A stretch of DNA of 21,385 nt from Pinguiococcus pyrenoidosus (GCA_019677205.1 JAAMXY010000103.1:1-21385), one strand, 5' to 3'. Shown: positions 1 to 8,552, counted from the stretch's first letter. Notes: a model not told the origin generated them from the sequence alone. Numbers and translations: made by a program.

Positions 1-794
1 GCGCGGCAACGAGGCGCAGAAGCCACAGTGCGAATCCGCAGATTCGCGCATCAAATCTCATCGTAAGCGTCTGTGTGGTCGATGTGCTGCCTCTGGCTGC
101 TTCGGTCCGGTGTCACTCTCCCGAAACTTCGCTTGAGGCCCGAATCGCGAGCTCTTTCGACTGCGTCAGCGAGGGCGTTGCGCGTAAAGTGCGGCGTTCT
201 GTTCAAGCTTCGGGGGCTGTGTCAGTGAAGTAATCCCTCCGAAATCCGTAATCTGTGAATCATCCGTGATACCAAGGGGCATTATGCCCCTTGGTGATAC
301 GTCCGTGATCGCGAGGGCTGAGGCACGAGAACCGATCCAATATGAAATACGGGAATCCGTGACGCGGAGAAATCGCACCTTTTCCGACCGATCTGGAGCA
401 ATCTGTCCGTCTGTCTAGCCATTCAGCGAGCGCGCCGGGGCAAGATTCCGCACATCCATTGGTCCGCTGTTCAAAACATTTTTTACAACCCGCTATCCTT
501 GGCGCTTGTTGCGGCCAAACACGCGCGGCTCCCCAAAGCTCTCGCCCCGATTTGAAATGTAAGATATCAGCGTTTCGTATGTCATTCCTAAGCGCCGGAT
601 TCGTTTGTGGCATCTTCGCCATTCCCCATCTCCGCGTTGCGCCACAGCCGTCCCTGCGCGGCCAAAGCACTCCGCGTCTCTTCGGCTCGAGCCGCGCTTC
701 TGCGCTACGGAACAGAGCTCCCGGTGCGCAGGCTAAACGCCGCGCCCTTCCGCAGCTGCGGCGCAGATTCGCTTCTCTCGCTTTGGGACCAACG
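1..794. other. Upstream region of AP-2 mu, no gene recognised
   Basis: No protein family is recognisable on either strand. The AP-2 mu frame stays open upstream from 459 to 794, but those 112 codons are Arg/Ala/Ser-rich with no adaptin character, so I read the stretch as 5' UTR and promoter. A perfect hairpin lies at 272-294, surrounded by degenerate copies of a short TCCGTGAT-like word between about 244 and 362. Confidence 0.5.
272..294. repeat. Perfect inverted repeat (10-bp stem, 3-nt loop)
   Basis: The left arm CCAAGGGGCA (272-281) is the exact reverse complement of the right arm TGCCCCTTGG (285-294), separated by TTA. Both sides are flanked by the direct word TGATA, so the dyad does not extend outward. 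Function is unknown: it could be a regulatory dyad, a cruciform site or a remnant of a small element. Confidence 0.8.
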
Positions 795-2087
795 ATGATC
801 AGCGCTATCCTCCTCATCAACCGCAAGGGGCAGATCGTCATCGGGCGCTTCTACCGCGACGATGTCACGCGCACCCAGGCGGAGACGTTCCTTCAGCAGG
901 TCATCCGCAGCAAGGAGACCGGCACGGCGCCTCCCGTGACGCTCATGGAGACCACCAGCTTCCTGTACACGCGCCACACCAACCTGTACTTCGTGGCCGT
1001 GACCCGCAGCAACGTCAACCCGGCGCTGGTGTTCGAGTATCTCTTCCAGAAGATCAACATCCTCAAGGCGTACCTGGGCGACAACTTCGATGAGGACAAG
1101 GTCATGCACAACCTCACGCTCATCTACGAGCTCATGGACGAGACCATGGACTTCGGGTACCCGCAGAACTGCAGCATCGACGTGCTCCGCCTGTACGTCA
1201 ACCTGGGCAAGCTGGGCATGAACCTGGAGGACAAGGACCCGTCGCAGCTCACCTCGCAGATCACGGGAGCCATCAACTGGCGCCAGCCGAACATCCGCTA
1301 CCGCAAGAACGAGGTGTACATCGACATCCTCGAGTCGGTCAACCTGCTCATGAGCACCAGCGGGCAGGTCCTGCGCAACGACGTGGCGGGCAAGGTCATG
1401 ATGAAGACGCAGCTCAGCGGCATGCCGGAGTGCAAGTTTGCGCTCAACGACAAGCTCACCATGGACAGCGATGCCCGGGCCAACGCCGGCGGCCGCCGCG
1501 CGAAGGTCGTGGAGATCGACGACTGCACCTTCCACCGCTGCGTGCGCCTCGGAAAGTTTGACGCGGATCGCACCATCACCTTCATCCCGCCGGATGGCGA
1601 GTTCGAGCTGATGCGCTACCGCGTCACCGACAACATCAACCTGCCCATCAAGGTCATCCCGGCCATCCAGGAGGAGGGCCGCACCCGCATCAACATCAAC
1701 CTCAAGGTCATCGCGATGTTCCAGTCCAAGCTCAACGCCACCAACGTCGTTCTTAAGGTCCCCGTCCCCCCCAACACGGCCAGCACCGACATCCACGTCG
1801 GCGCTGGGCGCGCGCGCTTCGAGCCGGAGCAGCGCGCCATCGTGTGGCGCATCAAGAAGTTCACCGGCGAGACGGAGTCGCTGCTCGCGGCGGCGGTAGA
1901 ACTCATGCCGAGCACCCGCGAGAAGGCCTGGTCGCGGCCGCCCATCCAGGTGGAGTTCCAGGTGCCGATGTTCTGCGCGTCCGGCGTCTACGTCAAGTTT
2001 CTGCGCGTGTACGACAAGTCAGGGTATTCCGCGGCACGCTGGGTGCGCTACATCACGCGAGCCGGGCAATACCAAGTGCGCGTATAA
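795..2087 (+). CDS. AP2M1: AP-2 complex subunit mu (clathrin adaptor medium chain)
   Basis: The 430-residue product matches the mu subunit of the AP-2 adaptor, which sits at the plasma membrane and binds YxxPhi cargo signals for clathrin endocytosis. The start MISAILLINRKGQIVIGRFY aligns with the family N-terminus (longin domain about 1-140), so the ATG at 795 is preferred over upstream in-frame codons. The linker keeps SQITG with Thr157, equivalent to the AAK1-phosphorylated Thr of animal mu2. The mu-homology domain (about 168-430) keeps Asp177 and Trp416 of the Tyr-signal pocket, with Tyr175 where animals have Phe. The block SGMPECKFALNDK and the ending WVRYITRAGQYQVRV resemble plant AP-2 mu more than AP-1 mu. 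Length is normal (animal about 435). There is no intron. It is convergent with the J-domain gene. Confidence 0.95.
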   Translation: MISAILLINRKGQIVIGRFYRDDVTRTQAETFLQQVIRSKETGTAPPVTLMETTSFLYTRHTNLYFVAVTRSNVNPALVFEYLFQKINILKAYLGDNFDEDKVMHNLTLIYELMDETMDFGYPQNCSIDVLRLYVNLGKLGMNLEDKDPSQLTSQITGAINWRQPNIRYRKNEVYIDILESVNLLMSTSGQVLRNDVAGKVMMKTQLSGMPECKFALNDKLTMDSDARANAGGRRAKVVEIDDCTFHRCVRLGKFDADRTITFIPPDGEFELMRYRVTDNINLPIKVIPAIQEEGRTRININLKVIAMFQSKLNATNVVLKVPVPPNTASTDIHVGAGRARFEPEQRAIVWRIKKFTGETESLLAAAVELMPSTREKAWSRPPIQVEFQVPMFCASGVYVKFLRVYDKSGYSAARWVRYITRAGQYQVRV

Positions 2088-2526
2088 GTTTGACCAGTCA
2101 AAGCGTGTGAGATGTGAGCAAGGAAAGAGGGCAAGGATGCTTGGCCGCGCCTGTTGAGTGCCCGTGCCTTTGCGGCAAGCGTAGTATTGGAAGGGGCACG
2201 AATCCCACCAGATAAAAGCACTTGGCTGGGGATTCTCCTCTGGTTGCGCGCGCATCCCTGGTCTCCCTGGTCTCACAGCACAGGCAGTACAGGTATCGTC
2301 CCTCCGACTACTGTACGCTTCTTCCGCTTCCATCACACGTGCGCTCCATCCAAACCGTGCTCAGTACACGCCTCGCCGCCGGGACTGCTGGCACGGCACA
2401 GAACGAAGCGCCCTTGCCAGGAGCGAATCGAGAAGAGGAGGGCGGACGCGGTCGAGGGGACGGGAACAGGAATGCACTGCATCTCTCATTCCGCTCCTAC
2501 TACTTGATCTTCTTCGCCGTCTTCGG
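2088..2526. other. Convergent intergenic region
   Basis: This holds the 3' flanks of the AP-2 mu gene (+) and the J-domain/CAP-Gly gene (-). Short open frames occur on both strands, but none has recognisable content. No repeat or RNA gene was seen. Confidence 0.5.
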
Positions 2527-3767
2527 CTACTTCGCCGGCACTAACATCAGATCGGCGCTTCGCACCATGATGCCGTGATTCGGGCGCGCCTTGAAGTACT
2601 GCACACCTTTGATGGTCCCGCTGTTCTTGCCTGCAGCGCGGTCCAGCTCGACCCCATACCACGTTCCTCTGGCGTAATGCACGTCGCCGCAAAAGCGCAA
2701 GGTGCCAGGTTCCTTCCCCCAGACGAGCACCCGGCGATCGATCCCAAGTTCGCCTGCGGGAAGCTTCTGGTTCGCGACTGCCTCCGTGGCCCCAAAGTTC
2801 TCAGAGAGGTCCCGCAGATCCGTCTCTGGAGGAGGACCACTTTCCCACCCCGTGCTTCTCCGAAGAGAGGGAGGATCGCCTAGGAAAGCACCGGCCGAGG
2901 CCGCCTTTCGCGGCGATTTTCTTCGGCTGGTGGTTGCATGCTTTCGCCTCTCTCTCCCCCCGTACGCCGACTTCCGCGCCCCGCCAACGCCTGACGTCCC
3001 GTGGCCAAGCTTTGCGTCGTCTGCTTCGTCTGCGTCGTCTGCGTCGTCTGCGTCGCCCACTGATGCGACCGGGAAGGCGCCAAGGCCGCCCATTGCCGCT
3101 ATGGCAAAGATCGACGAGAGGTTCTCCATCGGGTCGCCGTAGCTGTCGTGCTGCGTCTCCTCCTGCGCATAGTCGGGAAGGCCGAAGGGCTCGAAGTCCT
3201 CGTCAAAGGCCTCGTGCAGCGCCACGTTCTTCAACATGTTCGAAAGCTCGTCAAGGTCTTCCGGCTCCCCGTAGAGGTCGCGGTAGTCATCGTCCTCGAA
3301 GTCGTATAGGGGGTCGAAATCCTCCTCCTGCAGGAATTCGTCGAGGCCATCGGCTCCAATTGCCGACATGAAATCGCCAAAGAGCGCGTTGAACATGGCA
3401 AACATCTCCTCCTCGGGGAAGGCCTCGTCTGCCCCGCCATCTTCCTCCTCCGCGGGGCCATCCACGATGCGCTTGTAGGCCGCGCTGACTCGCTGGAACT
3501 GCGCAGCAGCATCCGGAGCCTTGTTCTTGTCCGGGTGCGTCAGCAGCGCCTTGCGCCGATAGGCCTTCTTCACCTCCGCCTGCGGAGAGGCTCCGCATCA
3601 GCAGCTGCTCAGCAACCACTTCGGGCCCGGAGGGCCCCGCGCACCTCAGAAGCGCCTTCTGCCAGCTCCAGCACGCCGTAGGCCTCCTCCAGCGAAAGGC
3701 CCATCTGACCAACTTGGCCCGCGGCGCCGCCCCTGGCGCTCCGCAGCCAAATGTTCTTAAAGCGCAT
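2527..3767 (-). CDS. J-domain (Hsp40) protein with C-terminal CAP-Gly domain
   Basis: Model: exon 1 is 3767-3645, intron is 3644-3580 (65 nt, GTGCGC..CCGCAG, phase 0), and exon 2 is 3579-2527; 391 aa. Splicing joins GLSLEEAYGVLELAEGASE to AEVKKAYRRKALLTHPDKNK, restoring a complete J domain (about 23-85) with HPD at 56-58, the motif that stimulates Hsp70 ATPase. The middle (about 90-230) is strongly acidic and ends in a DAD/DDA repeat, followed by a basic Ser/Arg stretch. Residues 320-391 form a CAP-Gly domain (GTLRFCGDVHYARGTWYGVE, then GKNSG at 358-362 for the usual GKNDG), which binds tubulin or EB C-termini. The combination suggests an Hsp70 co-chaperone directed to tubulin or microtubules; that role is inference. 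Met22 is an alternative start. The gene is divergent from the cupin gene. Confidence 0.88.
3012..3055. repeat. Coding tandem repeat (9-mer GTCTGCGTC type)
   Basis: About four imperfect copies of a 9-bp unit on the + strand encode the Asp/Ala-rich run (ADDADDADEADDA) of the J-domain/CAP-Gly protein on the minus strand. This is a likely length-variable microsatellite within an acidic linker. Confidence 0.75.
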
Positions 3768-3918
3768 TTGAACCGCGGGGGCCGACGGTTACAGAGTGGC
3801 TCTATTTGGCCGTGATACAGCCGCGCAGCGCCTCGCTGCTTCCGAAAGCCGGCATTTCTCGGAGAAAACCGCGCTTTTGGCCGGAGCCTTCGACGCCTTC
3901 GACGCCGCGGAGAGCGCC
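3768..3918. promoter_or_regulatory. Compact bidirectional promoter
   Basis: Only 151 bp separate the start codons of the divergent J-domain/CAP-Gly and cupin genes, so both promoters and 5' UTRs must lie here or overlap. No clear TATA box was seen. Confidence 0.5.
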
Positions 3919-4891
3919 ATGTCCTACTCCGTTGCGGTGGCGAGCCTCCTTGCAGAGGCGCTGGTAGATGGCTTCCGCTGGAAGACCGGCCGGGCGCCCA
4001 AGCTGAAGCCGCCCCCTCCGGTGCCGCTGTCCACTTGGGTCCGGAACATCAGCCTGGTTGCCGCTGCCGGGGGCGTGATTGGCGTCATGCTGTATGTGAG
4101 TACCTTGCTGCGGCGGGGTTGGGCAGAGATGCGCAAGTTGCGGAGGGGTGAAGCGCTGGAGTACGACAGAGCAACGATTCCTCATCGGAAACCTTCGCAG
4201 ATGTACCTCAGAAGGAAAGTCCGAGACCTGCACATTCGCCGCCTGAGCATGCTGCCACATGACCCCGTGCTCAATGTGGCCGACCTGCAGCTGCGAGACG
4301 CGGGAGCTGGCGGAAAGGTGGGTCGATTAAGCTCAAGGAAGTTGCAAGAACCTCCAGGACTTTCCACCAGATGCGGCTTTTCAGGCCGCCGTCTGTAGTT
4401 GTCCGAGCCTCATCGATCCCTTCCCCCCCCCACTTTGTTGGCTCCTCAAGTACAAGGTGCTGGTGGCGCCAGAGCTGTGGTCCACGCCGACGGCAAACAT
4501 GAACGTGGTGATCGTAGACCTGGCGCCAAACACTAGAACGCGGACTCTCTGTCATCCGTATTCCATGACAGTGTTCTTCGTGCTGAAAGGGAGAGGAAGC
4601 ATCAACCGCGATGCGGAGGTGTCAGACCTGAGTGTGGGCGATGTCGTGATCGTGAGACCGAACTCGCCGCACTACTTGGCCGCGCCGGCCACTCGGTTGC
4701 TCACGCTGATGACTGTTGACCCAGCAGTCGACACCAGCGGCTTTCGGGAGCACCTGGCGAAGCCGTTGCCAGCACTAGCCGATACGATGCTCGTATCTCT
4801 GCAGCAGACCACTCGGGAGGCGTCGGTGCGCGTCACCGAGCAAGTAGATCAGTACCGAGACGTCATTTCCCAGTACTTGAGTGCCCGATGA
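3919..4891 (+). CDS. Membrane-anchored cupin-like domain protein
   Basis: Model: exon 1 is 3919-4317, intron is 4318-4450 (133 nt, GTGGGT, C-rich tract, CTCAAG), and exon 2 is 4451-4891; 279 aa. Using 4456 as the last intron base would drop two residues and keep frame. The N-terminal part has a proline-rich stretch (PKLKPPPPVP) and one hydrophobic segment (about 36-58, ISLVAAAGGVIGVMLYVSTL) followed by a basic region, so a single membrane anchor is likely. The C-terminal half has a cupin beta-barrel pattern (YSMTVFFVLKGRGSI; later LSVGDVVIVRPNSPHYL). The usual first cupin motif HxH..E is reduced to one His (CHPYSMTVF), while the second motif keeps its His, so canonical metal binding is doubtful. 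The family role is unknown to me; a sensing or binding role is inference. In-frame codons upstream to 3796 lack an ATG. Confidence 0.75.
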
Positions 4892-5124
4892 GCGCAACCC
4901 AGGAGGCTCCCGAGGCCTCGGTGCGGTGCTTCCGTAGAAGGCGAATCGATGTTTGCAGAGAGGCGTGGCACATGTGGAGGGGATAGTGCAGTGCTCTGCT
5001 TTGCATGTGCCACGCAGCCTTGATCTTCTGCATGTCTTGATTTCTTGATTCCTTGATTCCTTGGTTCCTTGGTTCCTTGGTTCCTTGACGTCTTCGTGTC
5101 TTGGCTTCTTGCTTTCCCCTCGAG
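4892..5124. repeat. Convergent spacer with TTCCTTGG tandem repeats
   Basis: Between the cupin gene (+) and the HisA gene (-). From about 5034 to 5110 an imperfect 8-bp tandem repeat (TTGATTCC grading into TTCCTTGG) runs through the 3' flank of both genes. This looks like simple-sequence expansion. Confidence 0.7.
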
Positions 5125-5934
5125 CTAGGACGCGGTTGCTTTGGACCATCTTACCACGTCGTCATAGGCAAGGTCACCGCCAAAGATGTCCAGCGCACTA
5201 CCAATGGTGAGGTCCACCTTGCCTCCGGACAGCTCGTTGACCCGCTCCAGATCCTCCAGTCCCCGCGCGCCCCCCGCATAGGTCACGGGAATGGGACTCC
5301 ACTCCGCCAAAGCCACAATGAGGTCCTCGAGCATCCCGGACCGGAGGCCCTCCACTTCCACCCCGTGCACCAGGAACTCGTCACAGTACTGGGCGAGCAG
5401 CTCCAGATTCTCCCGAGTGATGGCCAGAGTGGTGTACTTCTGCCAGCGGTCCGTCACGACGTAGTAATCCTCGTCGCCCTGGCGATCCTCCGCCGGCAGC
5501 TGGCGACAGCTCAGGTCCAGCACCAAGCGCTCCTTGCCCACCAGCCCCACGAGCTCCTGCAGGCGCTCGAAGTTCACCACGCCACCCTGGAACACATACG
5601 ACGTCACGATCACGTGCGAGGCGCCAGCCTCCAAGTACTTCAGCGCAGAGTCCGGCCGGATGCCCCCTCCAACTTGCAGGCCGCCGGGAAAGGCTTGCAA
5701 TGCGGCCAGGGCGGCCTCCTCGTTGCCAGGCCCCAGCATGATCACGTGGCCCCCAGGGAGGTCGTCCGCCTGGTACATCTGAGCAAAGGCGTCGCTGCTC
5801 TTGGCGGCCTCGTAGTTGGTCACGGGCGCGTCGGCTCCGTCTCGGAGAGTGGCCCCCACGATCTGCTTGACCTTGCCGCCGTGCAGGTCGATGCAGGGTC
5901 GGAAGCGCGTGCGCCGGGCCGCAGTATCCGCCAT
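5125..5934 (-). CDS. HISN3: ProFAR isomerase, histidine biosynthesis (HisA/HIS6/HISN3 type)
   Basis: The 269-aa product matches eukaryotic phosphoribosylformimino-AICAR-P isomerase, the fourth step of histidine synthesis, an Amadori rearrangement in a TIM barrel. Seen: CIDLHGGKVKQIVG with the first catalytic Asp16, phosphate-site GGGIRP (about 89-94), the SYVFQGGVV and VLDLSCRQLP strands, SPIPVTYAGGARG (second phosphate site), and TIGSALDIFGGDLAYDDVVRW near the C-terminus, very like plant enzymes. The start at 5934 fits the family N-terminus and length (yeast 261). The second catalytic acid, Asp in the usual H-x-x-D-V-E-G of eukaryotes, appears as Glu193 (HGVEVEGL). No targeting presequence is visible on this ATG; the frame is open upstream to about 6033 without an ATG, so an extra 5' exon carrying a plastid leader cannot be excluded. 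No intron within the model. Confidence 0.93.
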   Translation of the reverse strand: MADTAARRTRFRPCIDLHGGKVKQIVGATLRDGADAPVTNYEAAKSSDAFAQMYQADDLPGGHVIMLGPGNEEAALAALQAFPGGLQVGGGIRPDSALKYLEAGASHVIVTSYVFQGGVVNFERLQELVGLVGKERLVLDLSCRQLPAEDRQGDEDYYVVTDRWQKYTTLAITRENLELLAQYCDEFLVHGVEVEGLRSGMLEDLIVALAEWSPIPVTYAGGARGLEDLERVNELSGGKVDLTIGSALDIFGGDLAYDDVVRWSKATAS

Positions 5935-6148
5935 CGGGACCACCGGAGTCAGGCGCCAAAACGCGCGGCCCTCTCTGCAGGAACTGCGGCGCGCACAGCG
6001 CGGCTCAGCGACGCGCGCGTGACAGATGGACACGACTCCGGAGAGAGGGTTTCGGAGCGAAGGACTTTCGAAGTGCCTGCGCCGCGGAAGGTCCCTTAAC
6101 GTTTGGGAGCATCGCTTCCCAGCGCTTCCGCTCTGATCGAGCTTCGCT

Positions 6149-6165
6149 TTTGCTGACGTCGCAAA
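6149..6165. promoter_or_regulatory. CRE/bZIP-like dyad
   Basis: TTTGC and GCAAA arms flank TGACGTC, a core typical of bZIP (ATF/CREB-type) sites. It lies between divergent genes, about 195 bp upstream of the RBM42 start. The assignment rests only on motif resemblance. Confidence 0.3.
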
Positions 6166-6247
6166 GAGAGCTCTGAGGCGGAACGTCGCGTCAGCGTCTG
6201 CAAAGCCTTTCGTTCTGGAAAGCGGCGTCCGTGAGACAGAGGGACAC

Positions 6248-6269
6248 AGAGAGAGAGAGAGAGAGAGAG
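6248..6269. repeat. (AG)11 microsatellite
   Basis: Uninterrupted AG dinucleotides followed by purine-rich GGGGAGAAAGACAGAAAG-type sequence about 80 bp upstream of the RBM42 start codon. A pyrimidine tract of this kind on the opposite strand is common in promoters and 5' UTRs. Confidence 0.9.
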
Positions 6270-6359
6270 GGGAGAAAGACAGAAAGACAGACAGAGCGCT
6301 TTCTCAAGCTCGCGAGAGTGCTTTGGTCTCTCGTGGAGCGCTCCGTCTAGAGCAGCAAG

Positions 6360-7292
6360 ATGGAAGATGAGCTCCTGGGCGAGTTCTTTTCCACCATCAG
6401 CGCCGTCGAGGAGGAGGTGAAGCGCGACGCGGAGGCGGTGGCTTCGGAGGAGCAGCCTGCGGAGCCCTCCACAAGCGCCGCACAAGCCGCGGAGACCGGC
6501 AAAGTAGACCAGAAGGCAGCAGAGGATAACGAGAGTGGCGAGAGGCCGGCGAAGCGGCGGAGAAGGCAGTTCCTAAAGGCAGACGACGGCGCGACTTCGG
6601 CCACCGCAGCGTCGAAGGCTCCTTCAGCGCAAGTGGCGGCGCAGGCCCGACCGGCAGTGGCTCAAGTGGTGGCGGCCAGCGCACCAAAGACGGTGGCGCC
6701 CATGCCGGACGTGAACTACTACTCGTACCCGCCTGCGAAGGCTGGTGGTGTCTCCTCCTACGCCTCGGGCCAGGCCGCCGCTGCGGCGGCGGCGGCGGCG
6801 GCTGCCGCGGCCGCGGCGTCCGCGTCGTCTGGAGCGGTGTACGACACCACGCAGGCGCGCATGGTGGACCCGAACAACCCAACCACGACGACCTACAAGG
6901 CGCCGAAGAAGTACATGCGGTCTGCGGGGGGGCAGACCTGGGAGGATCCCACGCTGGCGGAGTGGGCGGAGAACGACTTCCGGCTCTTTGTTGGGGATCT
7001 CGGCGCGGACGTCACGGTGCCGATGCTGGAGTCCATCTTCCGGCAGTACCAGAGCTTCGCGAAGGCCAAGATCTGCCGCGACCGGGCGAGGAACAAGGTG
7101 CGCCAGTTCGGCTTCGTGAGCTTCCTAGACGGCATGGACTGCATGAAGGCCATGCGCGAGCAGCAGGGGAAGTACTGCGGCCAGCGGCCCATGAAGATTC
7201 GACGGAGCACGTGGAAGGACCGGGACGTCCAGGAGCTGAAGAAGAAGGACAAGCGACGAAAGAAGTTTGAGAAGAAGCTCGGTCTGCAGTGA
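6360..7292 (+). CDS. RBM42: RNA-binding motif protein 42-like (RBM42), RRM protein
   Basis: An intronless 310-aa product. The C-terminal RRM (about 206-287) has RNP2 LFVGDL (209-214) and RNP1 RQFGFVSF (248-255). It is framed by family hallmarks: TWEDPTLAEW just before the RRM and RPMKIRRSTWKDRDV after it, then a Lys-rich tail. RBM42 is a nuclear single-RRM protein linked to spliceosomal/hnRNP K complexes in animals and plants; function here is inferred from that. The N-terminal half is low complexity, acidic then basic (AKRRRR, likely nuclear signal), with a run of 15 alanines (6774-6818) encoded by mixed GCN codons. The ATG at 6360 directly follows a purine-rich leader. It is divergent from HisA. 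Confidence 0.92.
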   Translation: MEDELLGEFFSTISAVEEEVKRDAEAVASEEQPAEPSTSAAQAAETGKVDQKAAEDNESGERPAKRRRRQFLKADDGATSATAASKAPSAQVAAQARPAVAQVVAASAPKTVAPMPDVNYYSYPPAKAGGVSSYASGQAAAAAAAAAAAAAAASASSGAVYDTTQARMVDPNNPTTTTYKAPKKYMRSAGGQTWEDPTLAEWAENDFRLFVGDLGADVTVPMLESIFRQYQSFAKAKICRDRARNKVRQFGFVSFLDGMDCMKAMREQQGKYCGQRPMKIRRSTWKDRDVQELKKKDKRRKKFEKKLGLQ

Positions 7293-7734
7293 AAGGCCCC
7301 AACCCCTGAGAAGAACCAAGCAGATCAAATCAAACCAAGTCAAATCGAGTCAAGTCGAGTCAAATCAAAGCGTTCCCTATCCGACGACGTCTGGCTTTCC
7401 TCCGTTTGTGTTAATTCACCTCCACCCAAACGAGCGTGGCCGTGAACAGGCCCTCAGGTCCTCTAGGACGATTTCGCAATGTAATTGACAACCGGACACG
7501 CTTCAGATTTCGACTACTACTGTATATACGCCCGAGCCGTTCGTAGTCAGGCCCTCTCGTTGGCCCATCCGCGCCACGAAAAATCTAGCCCATCCGGATC
7601 CCTCTGCTCTGGCCACTCGGACGAGCACGCAGACGCGTAGCACTTCTCTACGGCTGCTCCCACGCGGTGCTAGTCCAGCAAAAAAAGGCAACTTGTGGTG
7701 GGTCGAAAAGACATTTCTGGTGACAATCTGTAGC
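7293..7734. other. Convergent intergenic region with TCAAATCGAG-type repeats
   Basis: 3' flanks of RBM42 (+) and the ankyrin gene (-). At 7324-7369 short units of the type TCAAA/TCGAG are tandemly repeated (CAAATCAAACCAAGTCAAAT and so on). No further gene recognised. Confidence 0.55.
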
Positions 7735-8396
7735 CTAACAGATGGTACATTGACTACACGGTCCCAACTGCGCATTCGGATCATTCATCTCGCGCAGAAT
7801 CTACATACAGTCCAAGAGACCGACAGATAGAGAGACGAAGGAAAGTCGATCAGCATCCAGCCAGCACGCAAGATTACGAGAGAGGAGCTCGGTACCTCCA
7901 AACATTCAGGATGTTTCTCAGCACGCGCCAGGTCCGCCATCGTGCGGTCGTAACTGTCTTCCAAGTGGAAGACCTCCTCCAGCTTGCCTTGCCCGTGGCG
8001 TTCCTGAATCTCCTCAAGCAGCGTCCGCAGCGCCAAGGCCCAGCCGCTGTCCGCGGCCGAGTGCATGGGCGTGAAGTTGGAGCGGTTGACCGCATAGGGA
8101 CTCGCGCCAAGCTCCATCAGCGCGCGAATGGCCTCCGTGGAGCCACTCATGGCCGCCCAGTGCAGCGGCGTCTTCCCATGTTTGTCCCGAATGTCAATCG
8201 TGGCGCCATGCTTCACCAGAAAGCGAATGACTTCCGTGTGGTCGCCGGCCGCCGCGCGGTGGAGAGGGCGGCGGTCCCCCGCACCGGCCGCGTCCACATT
8301 CATACCGTCTTCTTCTACATACGCCTGCCACCAAACCAAACTTCCGATTACCACGGTGCGGCCTCAACAAAGGCATAGGGCCGCAGAGCGCCACGC

Positions 8397-8433
<37 letters not shown>

Positions 8434-8552
8434 CGAAGACAGAGAGCGGGGGGGAGAAACCGGGCCGGAGCTGAGAATTCCGAGCTTCGCACCTGAACCG
8501 TTGAGAGCGCGCCATCATGCGCAGCTTTGTGCAACGGAGTGTCTCGAGGCAT
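7735..8552 (-). CDS. Four-ankyrin-repeat protein with possible C-terminal CaaX box
   Basis: Model: exon 1 is 8552-8493, intron 1 is 8492-8325 (168 nt, GTGCGA..GGCAG), exon 2 is 8324-7896, intron 2 is 7895-7801 (95 nt, GTACCG, strong pyrimidine tract, ATGTAG), and exon 3 is 7800-7735; 184 aa, all phase 0. An in-frame stop lies just upstream of the first ATG. Ankyrin repeats begin DTPLHKAAHDGALSTV (4-), RRPLHRAAAGDHTEVI (38-), KTPLHWAAMSGSTEAI (71-) and FTPMHSAADSGWALAL (104-). A helical stretch follows, then DLARAEKHPECLE spliced to ILREMNDPNAQLGPC. The end is SQCTIC, which could be prenylated; if intron 2 is not removed, the tail instead reads through to 7785. Ankyrin repeats mediate protein binding; the partner is unknown. 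Intron 1 holds an (AG)14 repeat, a pyrimidine run on the coding strand. Confidence 0.82.
8405..8432. repeat. (AG)14 microsatellite inside an intron
   Basis: Perfect AG repeat within intron 1 of the ankyrin gene. On the transcribed minus strand it reads (CT)14 and may serve as an extended polypyrimidine tract for the acceptor at 8325. Confidence 0.9.

Larger units (their letters stand above)
5935..6359. promoter_or_regulatory. Divergent promoter region, HisA / RBM42
   Basis: This 425-bp spacer separates two divergent genes. It contains a dyad with a bZIP/CRE-like TGACGTC core at 6149-6165 and a purine-rich stretch with (AG)11 at 6248-6269 just upstream of RBM42. No gene is recognised inside it. 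Confidence 0.5.

Noticed and set aside
459-794. In-frame N-terminal extension of AP-2 mu
   Set aside because: The conserved adaptin N-terminus begins at the ATG at 795; the upstream codons are low-quality Arg/Ala/Ser sequence.
705-1796. 363-codon open frame on the minus strand
   Set aside because: It is the antisense shadow of AP-2 mu; composition is Val/Asp/Leu biased as expected from GC-rich third positions and no domain is visible.
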